NCBI GenBank assembly: GCA_023389575.1
Contig: JAEWEG010000037.1
Coordinates: 94,214-158,213, forward strand
Length of the DNA stretch: 64,000 nt
Direction of reading: 5' to 3'
From: Chloroflexota bacterium
GTDB lineage: Bacteria > Chloroflexota > Chloroflexia > Thermomicrobiales > UBA6265
Part shown: positions 45,976-54,338 of the stretch, in pieces
Position numbering within the stretch: the first letter of the stretch is position 1
Layout of the letters: each line of letters begins with the position of its first letter
Made by a program: the position numbers and the translations under genes
Notes under the pieces: model-generated
Database searches by the model: none
Told to the model about the DNA's origin: nothing
The model's input: the letters and a program-made list of their open reading frames with translations, nothing else

Positions 45976-46845
45976 CTACAGGCCGAGTGACTTCAGGTAC
46001 TCGCGGCTGATCTGGGCGCTCTCCAGCGCCGTCGGCTTCATCGTGATGTCCGTCTCCACGATCAGCCAGTCATCGAACCCGCGTTCGAGCATCGGCCGCA
46101 GGATCGCCGGAAAGTCGACCACACCTTCACCCAATTCCGCGAACACACCGGCCTCAGCGAACTGCCTGTAGGTCCAGTCTCCCGCCACGCCCTGCTTGCG
46201 GACCGTCTCGTTCACGTCCTTCAGGTGAAGCGTCGCGATCCGGTCAAAGTGCCGGTCGCACACGGCCACCGCGTCGTCGCCCGCCCAGGCGATGTGCCCG
46301 GTGTCGAGTCCCAACGCCAGCGCGTCGGTGGGCACGTGGTCCAGCAACCGGTCCAGTTCGGCCGCCGTCTCGATCACGGTGCCCACATGGTTGTGGAAGC
46401 AGCTCGTCACGCCCTCGGACAGCGTGATCTCCGCGAACTCACCCAGAACCCGCCCGAACTGGTCGAACTGCTCGTCGGTCATCGCGTCCGCCGAAGTCAC
46501 CTTGCCGGCCAGGTCGGATCGCGTCCTGCCGCTTGGCGCGGGCTCCTTCATGCCGTCCGCCGCCACATACAGGCAGTCGCAGCCGAGGTCGCGTACATAC
46601 CGGGCCACGGCGGCGGCCTGTCCCAGGATGCCAGCCTCCTCGCCCGGGTCCCAGAACCGCCCCGCGAAATACGGCGGGGCGGGCACCAGCCCGAACCCGC
46701 CGAACCACTCCACGACCTCTTCAGCCGGCCGTTCCAGCGAAAGCGGCCCCGGCGCGCCGTCGTAGCCCGCCGACGCGATCTCGCGCATCACCTCATCCGC
46801 GGGCACACCTGTCCACGTCAGTTGCCCGCATCCAATCAGCACCAC
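45976..46845 (-). CDS. Sugar phosphate isomerase/epimerase, IolE-like
   Basis: A 289-residue TIM barrel with the pattern of inosose dehydratase and related isomerases: IGCGQLTWTGVPADEVMREI at the N-terminus, TSCFHNHVGTVIETAAELD, LALGLDTGHIAWAG, IATLHLKDVN and DDWLIVETD. These give the Glu, Asp and His metal ligands of the family. It starts with GTG at 46845, overlapping the YtxH stop by one base. The precise substrate is unknown. It lies 34 bp before purK but is not obviously linked to purines. Confidence 0.85.
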   Translation of the reverse strand: MVLIGCGQLTWTGVPADEVMREIASAGYDGAPGPLSLERPAEEVVEWFGGFGLVPAPPYFAGRFWDPGEEAGILGQAAAVARYVRDLGCDCLYVAADGMKEPAPSGRTRSDLAGKVTSADAMTDEQFDQFGRVLGEFAEITLSEGVTSCFHNHVGTVIETAAELDRLLDHVPTDALALGLDTGHIAWAGDDAVAVCDRHFDRIATLHLKDVNETVRKQGVAGDWTYRQFAEAGVFAELGEGVVDFPAILRPMLERGFDDWLIVETDITMKPTALESAQISREYLKSLGL

Positions 46846-47105
46846 TACAGCGTTCCTGGCGCGGTATCGCGAGCCGTGAGCGCCTTCGGGTCCCCCACCT
46901 GCTGGCGGAACCGCTGCTGCAATTGCTCGACGGTCTGCCGCTCGGCTTCCTCGCCAGCCACCTTGGACTCGGCGATCCTGCTTTGCACGTCCGCCTGGAA
47001 GTCGCTCCCCTTCTTGGGCGCGAGCAGGCTGCCAACCGCCAGGCCAACCGCGGTGCCGGCCGCGCCGCCCACCATGAACTTCAAAAGCCCACCAAAGGCA
47101 CTCAT
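46845..47105 (-). CDS. YtxH domain protein
   Basis: A short (86 aa) membrane protein with a Gly-rich helix (LKFMVGGAAGTAVGLAVGSLLAP) followed by KKGSDFQADVQSRIAESK and a coiled-coil-like Gln/Glu tail. YtxH-type proteins are small membrane proteins with no firm function; some are stress-related. The stop overlaps the next gene's GTG start. It is 38 bp downstream of the repeat-protein gene. Confidence 0.82.
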   Translation of the reverse strand: MSAFGGLLKFMVGGAAGTAVGLAVGSLLAPKKGSDFQADVQSRIAESKVAGEEAERQTVEQLQQRFRQQVGDPKALTARDTAPGTL

Positions 47106-47143
47106 CGAATTGCTCCAGTCAGGGACACACGCCCCGGAATCAC

Positions 47144-47764
47144 TTAACGTCGAAAAATCCTGCGCAACACCAGCAACGTCACCGCGAACGCGGCCCCGAG
47201 CACACTGGCCGATACAGCGTCGAACGTGACATTCACGTCACCGCCGGCTTCGACATTGCCACCGAACAGGAACTTGCTGTTCACGTCACCGCTCGCCTTG
47301 AGGTCGCCGGTCGCCAGCACCCCGATCCCGCCGTTGCCGTCGATGCTCGTCGTCTCGGACGCCACCACGACCGCCCGCGAATCGGTGAGATGCGCCGACT
47401 TGGCGGTCACGATCACCGCCGCCGACTCCTCGAGGTTCACGGTCTCGCCTTCGAGCGATACCACGCCCGAGTTGGTCAGTTCGGCGGACTTCGTCGAGAG
47501 CGATCTCGCCCCGGAGTTGGCCAGCGTCACCCGCTGCGCCTCCACGTGCTCGGCCCCCGAGCGATCCATATTCACCTGGACGGCGTTCACGTTCGCGGCG
47601 TCTCGACCCTGGATCGCCGCCCGCTCGACGGCCTCACGCAGCTTCTGGCGATTGGGGTTGGGTTTGACGTCCTGGCCCTCACTCACGAACTGGACATCGT
47701 TCTCTCCAAGGCCCGTACCATTCTGTCCCGAATCAGTCACGCGTGTACCTCTCGTGTTGCCCAT
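47144..47764 (-). CDS. Tandem 15-residue repeat (beta-solenoid-like) protein with C-terminal membrane helix
   Basis: A 206-residue protein (from ATG 47764; the frame also starts at GTG 47779). After a polar N-terminus, five to six 15-residue units follow, each with a hydrophobic residue at position 3, Ser/Asn at 6 and small residues at 7-8: VNMDRSGAEHVEAQR, VTLANSGARSLSTKS, AELTNSGVVSLEGET, VNLEESAAVIVTAKS, AHLTDSRAVVVASET. Two looser units with GDV/GNV then resemble bactofilin-like strands. The last 25 residues are a membrane helix and RRIFRR tail. The likely structure is a right-handed beta-solenoid tethered to the membrane. No family name is certain. Confidence 0.72.
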   Translation of the reverse strand: MGNTRGTRVTDSGQNGTGLGENDVQFVSEGQDVKPNPNRQKLREAVERAAIQGRDAANVNAVQVNMDRSGAEHVEAQRVTLANSGARSLSTKSAELTNSGVVSLEGETVNLEESAAVIVTAKSAHLTDSRAVVVASETTSIDGNGGIGVLATGDLKASGDVNSKFLFGGNVEAGGDVNVTFDAVSASVLGAAFAVTLLVLRRIFRR

Positions 47765-47878
47765 CGTGGGCAAGCGCACTCCATGCTTCCGTCGAGTGTA
47801 ACAAACGACCCATGGTCACTCGCCCGGCCCGGGCCGTATCATGTCCCCTCGAAAGCCCGCGCTTCATCAGGGAAGTTC

Positions 47879-48619
47879 ATGGCCAATCATCCCATCCTCC
47901 CCAACCACCGGCCGCTCGCCATCGCCCATCGGTCGGGCAACAGCGTGGCCACCGCCCACGAGGCCGCCGCCGCGGGGTTCGACATGATCGAAACCGATGT
48001 CTGGCCATTCTGGGGAGAACTCCAGGTCCGCCACGCCAAATCAATCGGGCCCATTCCCATCTATTGGGAGAAGTGGTACATCGTGTCGTGGTTCGGCCGG
48101 CAGCTTCAGCTTGGCGAGCTCGTGGAAGGACTTCCACCCAACACTCCCCTCTTCCTGGACCTGAAGGGAACCCGGAAGAAGCTCGGCGAGAACGTGGTCG
48201 GTGCCATCACCCGGATCCAGGAGGACCGGGAGATCATCCTCTGCGGCCGCTCGTGGGCGCAGCTCGACTCGGTCGAAACCCTTCCCAACGTCCACGTCTT
48301 CTATTCCGTGGGTGACGAGAATCAGCTCGCCAGGGTCTGGGATCGCATCGCCGCCCAGGAGAACCCCGCCGTTTCCATCAACCATGGCCTCCTCAATGAG
48401 GAGACCATGGCCCGCTTCAACGAACTACACACGACCGTCATCGCCTGGACGGTCAACGATCCCGGCACCGCGCATGCGTTGTTCGACCTCGGCGTCGATG
48501 GCTTCACCAGCGACAATCAGGACCTGCTCACCCGAATCGTCGAACACCGCGAACACGCCTTCGACACGTATCCGAAGCCCGATCTCCCGGACGATCCCGA
48601 GCCGGAAGGAGAAGACTAG
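47879..48619 (+). CDS. Glycerophosphodiester phosphodiesterase family protein
   Basis: A 246-residue GDPD-type TIM barrel: LAIAHRSGNSVATAHEAAAAGFDMIETDVW gives the catalytic His and metal Glu/Asp, PLFLDLKGTRKKL is strand 4, and the C-terminal VIAWTVNDPGTAHALFDLGVDGFTSDN is the usual end of the barrel. It hydrolyses glycerophosphodiesters to glycerol 3-phosphate and alcohol. There is no signal peptide. The frame is open far upstream, but the ATG at 47879 has CAGGGAAG upstream. The next gene overlaps by one base. Confidence 0.88.
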   Translation: MANHPILPNHRPLAIAHRSGNSVATAHEAAAAGFDMIETDVWPFWGELQVRHAKSIGPIPIYWEKWYIVSWFGRQLQLGELVEGLPPNTPLFLDLKGTRKKLGENVVGAITRIQEDREIILCGRSWAQLDSVETLPNVHVFYSVGDENQLARVWDRIAAQENPAVSINHGLLNEETMARFNELHTTVIAWTVNDPGTAHALFDLGVDGFTSDNQDLLTRIVEHREHAFDTYPKPDLPDDPEPEGED

Positions 48620-49224
48620 TGACCGCCACCCCCTCCGCGATTGGCATCCTTATCTTCGAAGACGTGGAGGTACTCGACTTCTGCGGCCCCTTCGAGGCCT
48701 TCTCCGTCACGACTCCGCTGGGCGAACATTCGGACGAGTCGAAACTCTTCGAGGTTCACCTCATCGCCGAGACTCCGGAAATCGTGACCTGCCGCAACGG
48801 GCTGAAGGTGCAACCGGAATGCACCATCGCCGATCACCCGCCGCTCGACATCATCCTCATCCCCGGCGGACGCGGCACCCGCACCCAGATCGCCAACCAG
48901 CCCGTGCTCGACTGGGTCGCCGCCCAGTCCGCAAAGGTCAACCTCACCACAAGCGTGTGCACCGGTGCCTTCCTGCTCGCCGCCACCGGCCTGCTCGATG
49001 GCAAGTCCGCGACCACTCACTGGGGCAGCATCGACTGGCTTCGCGACAACTACCCCTCAATCACCGTGCTCGACGACCAGCGCTGGGTCGACGAAGGCGA
49101 CATCGTCACCTCGGCGGGCGTTTCGGCGGGCATCGACATGTCGCTCCACGTCATCGAACGGCTGCATGGTCGCGACGTCGCCACCCAAACCGCCCGTCAC
49201 ATGGAGTACGACTGGCGCTATTAG
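48619..49224 (+). CDS. DJ-1/PfpI family protein
   Basis: A 201-residue protein of the DJ-1/PfpI (isonitrile hydratase/AraC N-terminal-like) type: IGILIFEDVEVLDFCGPFEAF, IILIPGGRGTR, and the nucleophile Cys in TSVCTGAFLLAATGLLDGK (C114), then TTHWGSIDWL. Members include hydratases, glyoxalases and chaperone-like proteins; the activity here is open. It starts with GTG at 48619 sharing a base with the previous stop (TAGTG). Its stop overlaps the convergent homoserine dehydrogenase stop. Confidence 0.87.
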   Translation: MTATPSAIGILIFEDVEVLDFCGPFEAFSVTTPLGEHSDESKLFEVHLIAETPEIVTCRNGLKVQPECTIADHPPLDIILIPGGRGTRTQIANQPVLDWVAAQSAKVNLTTSVCTGAFLLAATGLLDGKSATTHWGSIDWLRDNYPSITVLDDQRWVDEGDIVTSAGVSAGIDMSLHVIERLHGRDVATQTARHMEYDWRY

Positions 49225-50315
49225 TCTGGAAACTGGCGGGCAAGCGAAAGCATGTCCGCCACCATCCCGGCGGCGGTCACCGCCGCGCCCGCGCCCGGCC
49301 CGGAGACCACGCACGGATACTGGTCGTAACGCCGTGTCCGGTACGAAACGATGTTCTCCGGCCCCTGCAACGCCCCAAGCACCGTGGAACGCGGCACCTG
49401 TCGCAGACCGACCGTCACGCCTTCCTCGGGTCGCCACTCCACCAGGTACTTGAGCGAGGTATCGGTTGCCAGCGCTTCCCGCGCCTGGTTGCCGATTTCG
49501 AGGTCCTGGTCGCTGAGCCGCCCCAGGAACTCATCGACGCTCACATCGGCGAGATGCTCCGGAACCAGCGAATGCACGGCGATGTCATCCAAATCCACCC
49601 GTTGACCCATCGTCCGGGCCAGGATCAGCCCCTTCCTGGCGACATCGAGGCCACTGAGGTCGTCCCGCGGATCGGGTTCGGTATACCCCTGCTCCTTGGC
49701 GTGGCGCACCGCCTGGGAAAACGGCACGCCCGCTCCCACCTGCGAGAAAATCGCCCCGAACGTCCCGGAGACCGTGCCGGAGATGTCCAGCACCTCGTCT
49801 CCCGTGTCCAGCAACGAGCGCAGCGTCGAAATCACCGGTAGGCCGGCCCCACAGGTCGCCTCGTAGCGCAGCCTGCCCGTTGCCCCAGTCTCGCTCCACA
49901 GCGAAGCCGTGCGCGGATCGGAGGACGACAACGCCAATGGCGCCTTGTTCGACAGTACGACCCCCGCGCCGAGTTCGAGCGCCTTGACCAGGTCATCCGT
50001 GGTCTGGTCGCCAGCCGCCGCGTCCAGCACCACGGTCGGCCGCTTCGCGACGATAACTGGCAAGGTCGATTCCAGCGAGACTCCGTCTTCGGAACCCGCG
50101 CCATCGCGCCGCATGCGCAGCAGCTGGTGAAGCTCGTCAGTCGAGAACCCATCGTCTCCGCTGGCCACGCGCGCGCCAGACCGGCCAACCACGGCCATGA
50201 CCGCGATGTCGAGACCGAGCGCGTCCTTCCACCAGTCGTGGTGATCGGTCACCTGCTCGATCAACGCGCCCCCTACCGTCCCGTAGCCGATCTGAACCAA
50301 TCCAATGCGCTTCAT
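49221..50315 (-). CDS. Homoserine dehydrogenase
   Basis: A 364-residue NAD(P)-dependent homoserine dehydrogenase that makes homoserine from aspartate semialdehyde for threonine and methionine. N-terminal RIGLVQIGYGTVGGALIEQ is the Rossmann fold; the signature GYTEPDPRDDLSGLDVARKGLILAR is complete. There is no C-terminal ACT domain, so allosteric control by threonine may be absent. The gene is alone, without thrB or thrC. The ATG is at 50315; the stop overlaps the opposite-strand DJ-1 gene. Confidence 0.92.
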   Translation of the reverse strand: MKRIGLVQIGYGTVGGALIEQVTDHHDWWKDALGLDIAVMAVVGRSGARVASGDDGFSTDELHQLLRMRRDGAGSEDGVSLESTLPVIVAKRPTVVLDAAAGDQTTDDLVKALELGAGVVLSNKAPLALSSSDPRTASLWSETGATGRLRYEATCGAGLPVISTLRSLLDTGDEVLDISGTVSGTFGAIFSQVGAGVPFSQAVRHAKEQGYTEPDPRDDLSGLDVARKGLILARTMGQRVDLDDIAVHSLVPEHLADVSVDEFLGRLSDQDLEIGNQAREALATDTSLKYLVEWRPEEGVTVGLRQVPRSTVLGALQGPENIVSYRTRRYDQYPCVVSGPGAGAAVTAAGMVADMLSLARQFPD

Positions 50316-50370
50316 GCCAGTCCCGTCTTGTGTTCGCGGGAAGGAATCGAACCCGTCCCGCCGTTACGAT

Positions 50371-52251
50371 CTATTCGCCGGAGGGCCGGTCGCCCATTCG
50401 TGCCCGCTCCAGGAGTTCGTCCCGGCGCTCCAGCAGTTCATCTCGCCGGGCGCGGAATCTCGCCGCCAGGTCAGGCAGCTCCGGTCGATGCAAGGATACC
50501 CTTGGCGAATTCGTCCGAAGGTGCTCCCATCGGTCGCGCCACTCGTCAATCGAATGCACCACCGAACGCTGCCATTCCTGCAGTTCCCACAACTCGCTGC
50601 GGGCCGCCGCCAGCCCCTCCGGCGTCGATTGTCCAAGGCTTCGCTGTCGCCGGAACCGCGTATCCAACAAGCGGCGCTGCCCGGTGCCGGTCAGCTCGGC
50701 CAGCGATTGCAGCATTACCGCCCGCACCGCCGACGCCGTTCCTTCTGGATCGGCATGCGCACCACCGGCCGGCTCGTCGATCACGCCATCCACAAGGCCA
50801 AGGCCCACGCACTCGCTAGCGGTCAGGTAGACTCCACTCGCGCCGTCCCGGCCAGGTGCCTTCGCGCGGGGTGGCAGCTTGCCGGGCCCGGATTCCGGAA
50901 TGCCGGCGAACAATGCGTTCGACAGCATGAACTGCCGGTCCCCCGCCAGCATCGCCAGCGCCAGCGGATTCGACGCCACGCCGATCCCCAGCGCGATCAC
51001 CGACACCGGCACCACCGACAGGATCGACCGCAGCGCGCTGACGCCGTAGGCCAGGTCGGCCTGGAACACTGGCTCCCGCGGGGGCGCCGGCCCATCGACC
51101 AGCATCACCAGCGGAAGCTCCATCCGGCCCGCCATCCGCGCCAACCGCACGATCTTCCTCGACGCCATGGCAAGGTCAGCCTCGTCACCTGGCACCCGAC
51201 GCAGGGCCGCCACGGCCACGGTCAGCGACTCGGCCCTCGCCACGCCGCAGGCCACGACGTCTGTGTCACCGGTCAGACGGTCGCCTCGCAACTCAACCAG
51301 TTCCGAAAACAACGACGACATGAACCAGTCCGCCGTTGGACGGCCCTCGTGGCTCACCTGGGTCAGAACATCCGCGAGGTGCGATGCCCCTTGAGCGCCA
51401 CCAAGCAAGGTGGATCCGCTGGTCCGCGCCACGCCCGGATTCCCCAGCAGGTCGATCACCTTGCCAAGCTGACCTCGCAACCGGGATCGGTCGACGATTC
51501 CGTCGATCCATCCGCCCGCGAGCAGGGTCGACGCCTGTTGCCAGCGCTGTCCATCGGGCACGTTGGGCCCCGTCGTGGGGAGCCCCACGTGAGCCCCCGG
51601 TTCGGAATACAGCACATCGGCGTGGGCCGCCAGCGACGAAAACACCTCGCTGGAAACGGGATGGGTCAACACGCCCACCACCGGGATCCGCTCCAGGTGC
51701 AACTGCGAGAACGCGGACGCCAGCCTGCCCCCCTGCACGAAGGCCAACGGCCCCGCCTGCACCGAGGTCGGTCCACCGGCGCAGATCGCCACCACCGGCA
51801 GTTTCCGCGCCCTGGCGTGTTCCAGGGCCAGGATCACTTTCTCGGTCATCATCGCACCGAGCGCCGTACCCACCAGGTGATCGTCGAGCACGACCACCAC
51901 CGTGGGCAGCCCACCGAGCCGCGCGGTCCCGGTCACGATTGCGTCACCAATAACCTGGACGTGGTGATGCTCGGCGAGTCGCTGGGCGGTCGGCACCTGG
52001 TCGCGGCCCTGCGCGAACTCGGGCGACGCCGCATCGAACCGCAACTCCTCGAACGAGCCAGGATCCACCAGCAGCGCCACCCGTTCCCTGGCGCCGATCG
52101 AGAAATGCCGATGGCAGGTGCCGCACACCCGGTGACCGACGAAGAGTTCATCCTGAATCAGGTCCGCCTCACAGGACGGGCAGGTCAGGTCCAGGTCATC
52201 TGGTGAAGGATGCTGGTCGGAATCGGAAAGGGCTTCGAAGGTATGGCGCAT
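50371..52251 (-). CDS. accDA: Acetyl-CoA carboxylase carboxyltransferase, AccD-AccA fusion
   Basis: A 626-residue single chain with both carboxyltransferase parts. The N-terminal zinc ribbon TCPSCEAD...RVCGTCHRHF has four Cys (C24, C27, C43, C46); the beta-like half (about 50-290) is followed by an alpha-like half starting near STLLGGAQGASHLADVL and containing MSSLFSELVELRGDRL. The C-terminus is a charged helix with RRDELLERRDELLERAR, an exact seven-residue duplication. It forms malonyl-CoA with AccB/AccC encoded elsewhere. The frame reaches 52359, but the ATG at 52251 has GGAGAGGACC upstream and starts the sensible sequence. Confidence 0.9.
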   Translation of the reverse strand: MRHTFEALSDSDQHPSPDDLDLTCPSCEADLIQDELFVGHRVCGTCHRHFSIGARERVALLVDPGSFEELRFDAASPEFAQGRDQVPTAQRLAEHHHVQVIGDAIVTGTARLGGLPTVVVVLDDHLVGTALGAMMTEKVILALEHARARKLPVVAICAGGPTSVQAGPLAFVQGGRLASAFSQLHLERIPVVGVLTHPVSSEVFSSLAAHADVLYSEPGAHVGLPTTGPNVPDGQRWQQASTLLAGGWIDGIVDRSRLRGQLGKVIDLLGNPGVARTSGSTLLGGAQGASHLADVLTQVSHEGRPTADWFMSSLFSELVELRGDRLTGDTDVVACGVARAESLTVAVAALRRVPGDEADLAMASRKIVRLARMAGRMELPLVMLVDGPAPPREPVFQADLAYGVSALRSILSVVPVSVIALGIGVASNPLALAMLAGDRQFMLSNALFAGIPESGPGKLPPRAKAPGRDGASGVYLTASECVGLGLVDGVIDEPAGGAHADPEGTASAVRAVMLQSLAELTGTGQRRLLDTRFRRQRSLGQSTPEGLAAARSELWELQEWQRSVVHSIDEWRDRWEHLRTNSPRVSLHRPELPDLAARFRARRDELLERRDELLERARMGDRPSGE

Positions 52252-52528
52252 GATGGTCCTCTCCAACGCGCCGGGTCGAATCCTGGCGGAAACGAGCCGC
52301 GCTCGACGGCAAACGGACATCAACAACGCAAGGCATCGCTCCGATTGCACGTACACCAATCCATCCTACGCGCCCCAACTCGCGCCGGTCAAACCCGCCT
52401 TCACCTTCGTCTTCGCCATCTCCAATGGAAACGGCATTTCCAATGGACAGCTTCCGTCTTCTCGGCGAAGCTGCCCCCAGCAGACAAGCCTTTTCAACCG
52501 CTTTCGCGCACTGGAGACGTTTACCCCC
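52252..52528. other. Divergent spacer between accDA and gamma-glutamyltransferase
   Basis: A 277-bp space. It has a direct repeat TCCAATGGA (52421-52429 and 52439-52447) and an inverted repeat CAGCTTC (52448-52454) / GAAGCTG (52467-52473). No promoter is clear and no gene is supported. Confidence 0.4.
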
Positions 52529-54244
52529 ATGACCATCGCCGCTTCGACTCTCAACATCACACGAACCTCCGCGTTTGGCGCTGGAGGCGCGGTCGCCGGC
52601 AAGACCGAACCTGGGGTGGACGCCGGAATCGCCATGCTAAAGGCGGGCGGCAACGCCATCGACGCGGCGGTCGCCACCGCCTTCGCCATGTCCGTCGCCG
52701 AGCCGTCCGCCAACGGTCTGGGCGGCGGGGGCTTCCTTGTCGGCTGGCTGGCCTCCGAACAGCGATCGTTCGCCATCGAGTTCCCGATGATCTCGGGCTC
52801 CGGCGCCACGGAGGACATGTTCCCGCTCAGCAAGGGCGTCGACGCGGGGTTGTTCGGCTGGCCCAGCACCGTTGGCAATGAAAACGTCCTCGGCTACCGG
52901 TCGATCGCTGTTCCGGGAACGGTCGCCGGGTTGGCCATGGCCCTCGAGCGCTACGGCACCATGTCGCTGGCCCAGGTCCTCGAACCAGCGATCGACCTGG
53001 CCGAAAACGGCTTCCCGGTCAACTGGCACACGACGCTGTCGATCGCCAGGGACCTCGCCAACATCCGTCGATTCGAGGGAACCGTCGCGATCCTGCTCGA
53101 TTCCGCGGGCAACCCGCCGTTCGCCATCGAAGGCGCTTCGCCGCCATTGCTGCGAAACCCGGATCTGGCCGCCACCCTGCGCGCCATCGCCGCGGATGGT
53201 CCTCGCGTCTTCTACGAAGGACGCGTCGGCCGGGCGCTCGCGGACCACCTCGGCGCGAACGGGACGTCCATCACTCCGGAGGACTTCGCCTCGTATGAGG
53301 CCACCGAGGCCGATCCACTCCAAACGTCATTCGCCGGTCACACCGTGCATACCGTCGGCAAGGGGTCCGGCGGCACGTCGCTCACCCAGGCGCTCCGCAT
53401 CCTGGAAAAGCTCGACATCTCAACCACCGGCCACAACACCAGCGCCACGCTGCACAAATACGCCCACGCCTTCCGCCAGGCGTTCGCCGACCGGTTCACC
53501 TATCTCGCGGACCCCACCCAGGTGGAGGTCCCGATCGATTCCCTGATCGGCGACGCCTACATCGACGGCCGCGCCGCTCGTTTCGATCCCGCGTCCGTCG
53601 CGCCCATCCAGTCCGGTAGCCGCGACGAACTCGGCGTCAGCCACACGCTCGCTGGCTCGGTTCCCGAATACATGAAGGACGGTAGCACCACCCACCTCAG
53701 CGTGATCGACGCCGAGGGCAACGCCGTGGCCATCACTCAAACCCTGCTCAGCCTGTGGGGCAGCCGGGTCACCGTGCCCGGCACGGGAGTGCTGATGAAC
53801 AACGGAATGATGTGGTTCGACCCGGAACCCGGGCGTCCCAACTCCGTCGCACCCGGCAAACGCCCGCTCTCGAACATGGCGCCCGTCGTCCTGACCAGGG
53901 ACGGCAACGCGCGCGCATCGCTCGGCTCAAGCGGCGGCCGCAAGATCATGAACTGCAACGCCCAGATCGTCTGCAACCTTGCCGCATTCGGCATGCCGAT
54001 GGGCGAAGCGCTCGCCGCGCCCCGCGTCGACACCTCCACGCGCGCCTTCAACGTCAGTTCGCGCCTGGACGCGGCTGTACGAGACGACCTGGCGGCCCTC
54101 GGTCACCCCGTCAACGCGGTCAACGAATCCCTGCTCGCCGGCGGGTTCGCCTCGCCCACCGGGGTCTCTCGCGATCCGGACGGCGCGCTCGAAGCGGCTT
54201 CCGACGCCTGGTACTTCCCCGCCACCGCCAAGGCGATTTCATAG
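52529..54244 (+). CDS. Gamma-glutamyltransferase family protein
   Basis: A 571-residue Ntn-hydrolase of the GGT family. The large subunit has GVDAGIAMLKAGGNAIDAAVATAFAM; the self-cleavage site is DGSTTHLSVID with the catalytic Thr at T387, and the small subunit has GSRVTVPGTGVLMNNGMMWFDP and PLSNMAPVV. Such enzymes cleave gamma-glutamyl bonds (for example in glutathione) or related amides. No signal peptide is present after the chosen ATG at 52529 (GGAG 12 bp upstream), so it is probably cytoplasmic. A strong terminator follows. Confidence 0.92.
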   Translation: MTIAASTLNITRTSAFGAGGAVAGKTEPGVDAGIAMLKAGGNAIDAAVATAFAMSVAEPSANGLGGGGFLVGWLASEQRSFAIEFPMISGSGATEDMFPLSKGVDAGLFGWPSTVGNENVLGYRSIAVPGTVAGLAMALERYGTMSLAQVLEPAIDLAENGFPVNWHTTLSIARDLANIRRFEGTVAILLDSAGNPPFAIEGASPPLLRNPDLAATLRAIAADGPRVFYEGRVGRALADHLGANGTSITPEDFASYEATEADPLQTSFAGHTVHTVGKGSGGTSLTQALRILEKLDISTTGHNTSATLHKYAHAFRQAFADRFTYLADPTQVEVPIDSLIGDAYIDGRAARFDPASVAPIQSGSRDELGVSHTLAGSVPEYMKDGSTTHLSVIDAEGNAVAITQTLLSLWGSRVTVPGTGVLMNNGMMWFDPEPGRPNSVAPGKRPLSNMAPVVLTRDGNARASLGSSGGRKIMNCNAQIVCNLAAFGMPMGEALAAPRVDTSTRAFNVSSRLDAAVRDDLAALGHPVNAVNESLLAGGFASPTGVSRDPDGALEAASDAWYFPATAKAIS

Positions 54245-54283
54245 TCGTCCTGCTTTCGCCAGATAACCGCGCCCACGACATAC

Positions 54284-54319
54284 AAGGGCCCATCCGCGAC
54301 ATGCCGCGGATGGGCCCTT
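54284..54319. terminator. Bidirectional terminator
   Basis: A perfect 15-bp stem (54284-54298 with 54305-54319), loop ACATGC, lies between the convergent gamma-glutamyltransferase gene and the secreted paralogue gene (stops at 54244 and 54339). Confidence 0.9.
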
Positions 54320-54338
54320 GCGCGAACCGGCGGTCCGG

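Noticed and set aside
50336..50361. tRNA T-arm-like text (GGTTCGATTCC on the minus strand)
   Set aside because: The five-base T-stem does not pair, no acceptor or anticodon arm fits, and the space would run into accDA. It forms a simple 6-bp GCGGGA/TCCCGC hairpin instead.
50305..52206. Plus-strand 633-aa open frame over accDA
   Set aside because: Shadow frame, Arg/His/Pro-rich and without motifs; the minus strand carries the zinc ribbon and carboxyltransferase sequence.
52421..52447. Direct repeat TCCAATGGA as an operator
   Set aside because: Only two copies with no promoter context; kept only as a note in the spacer entry.
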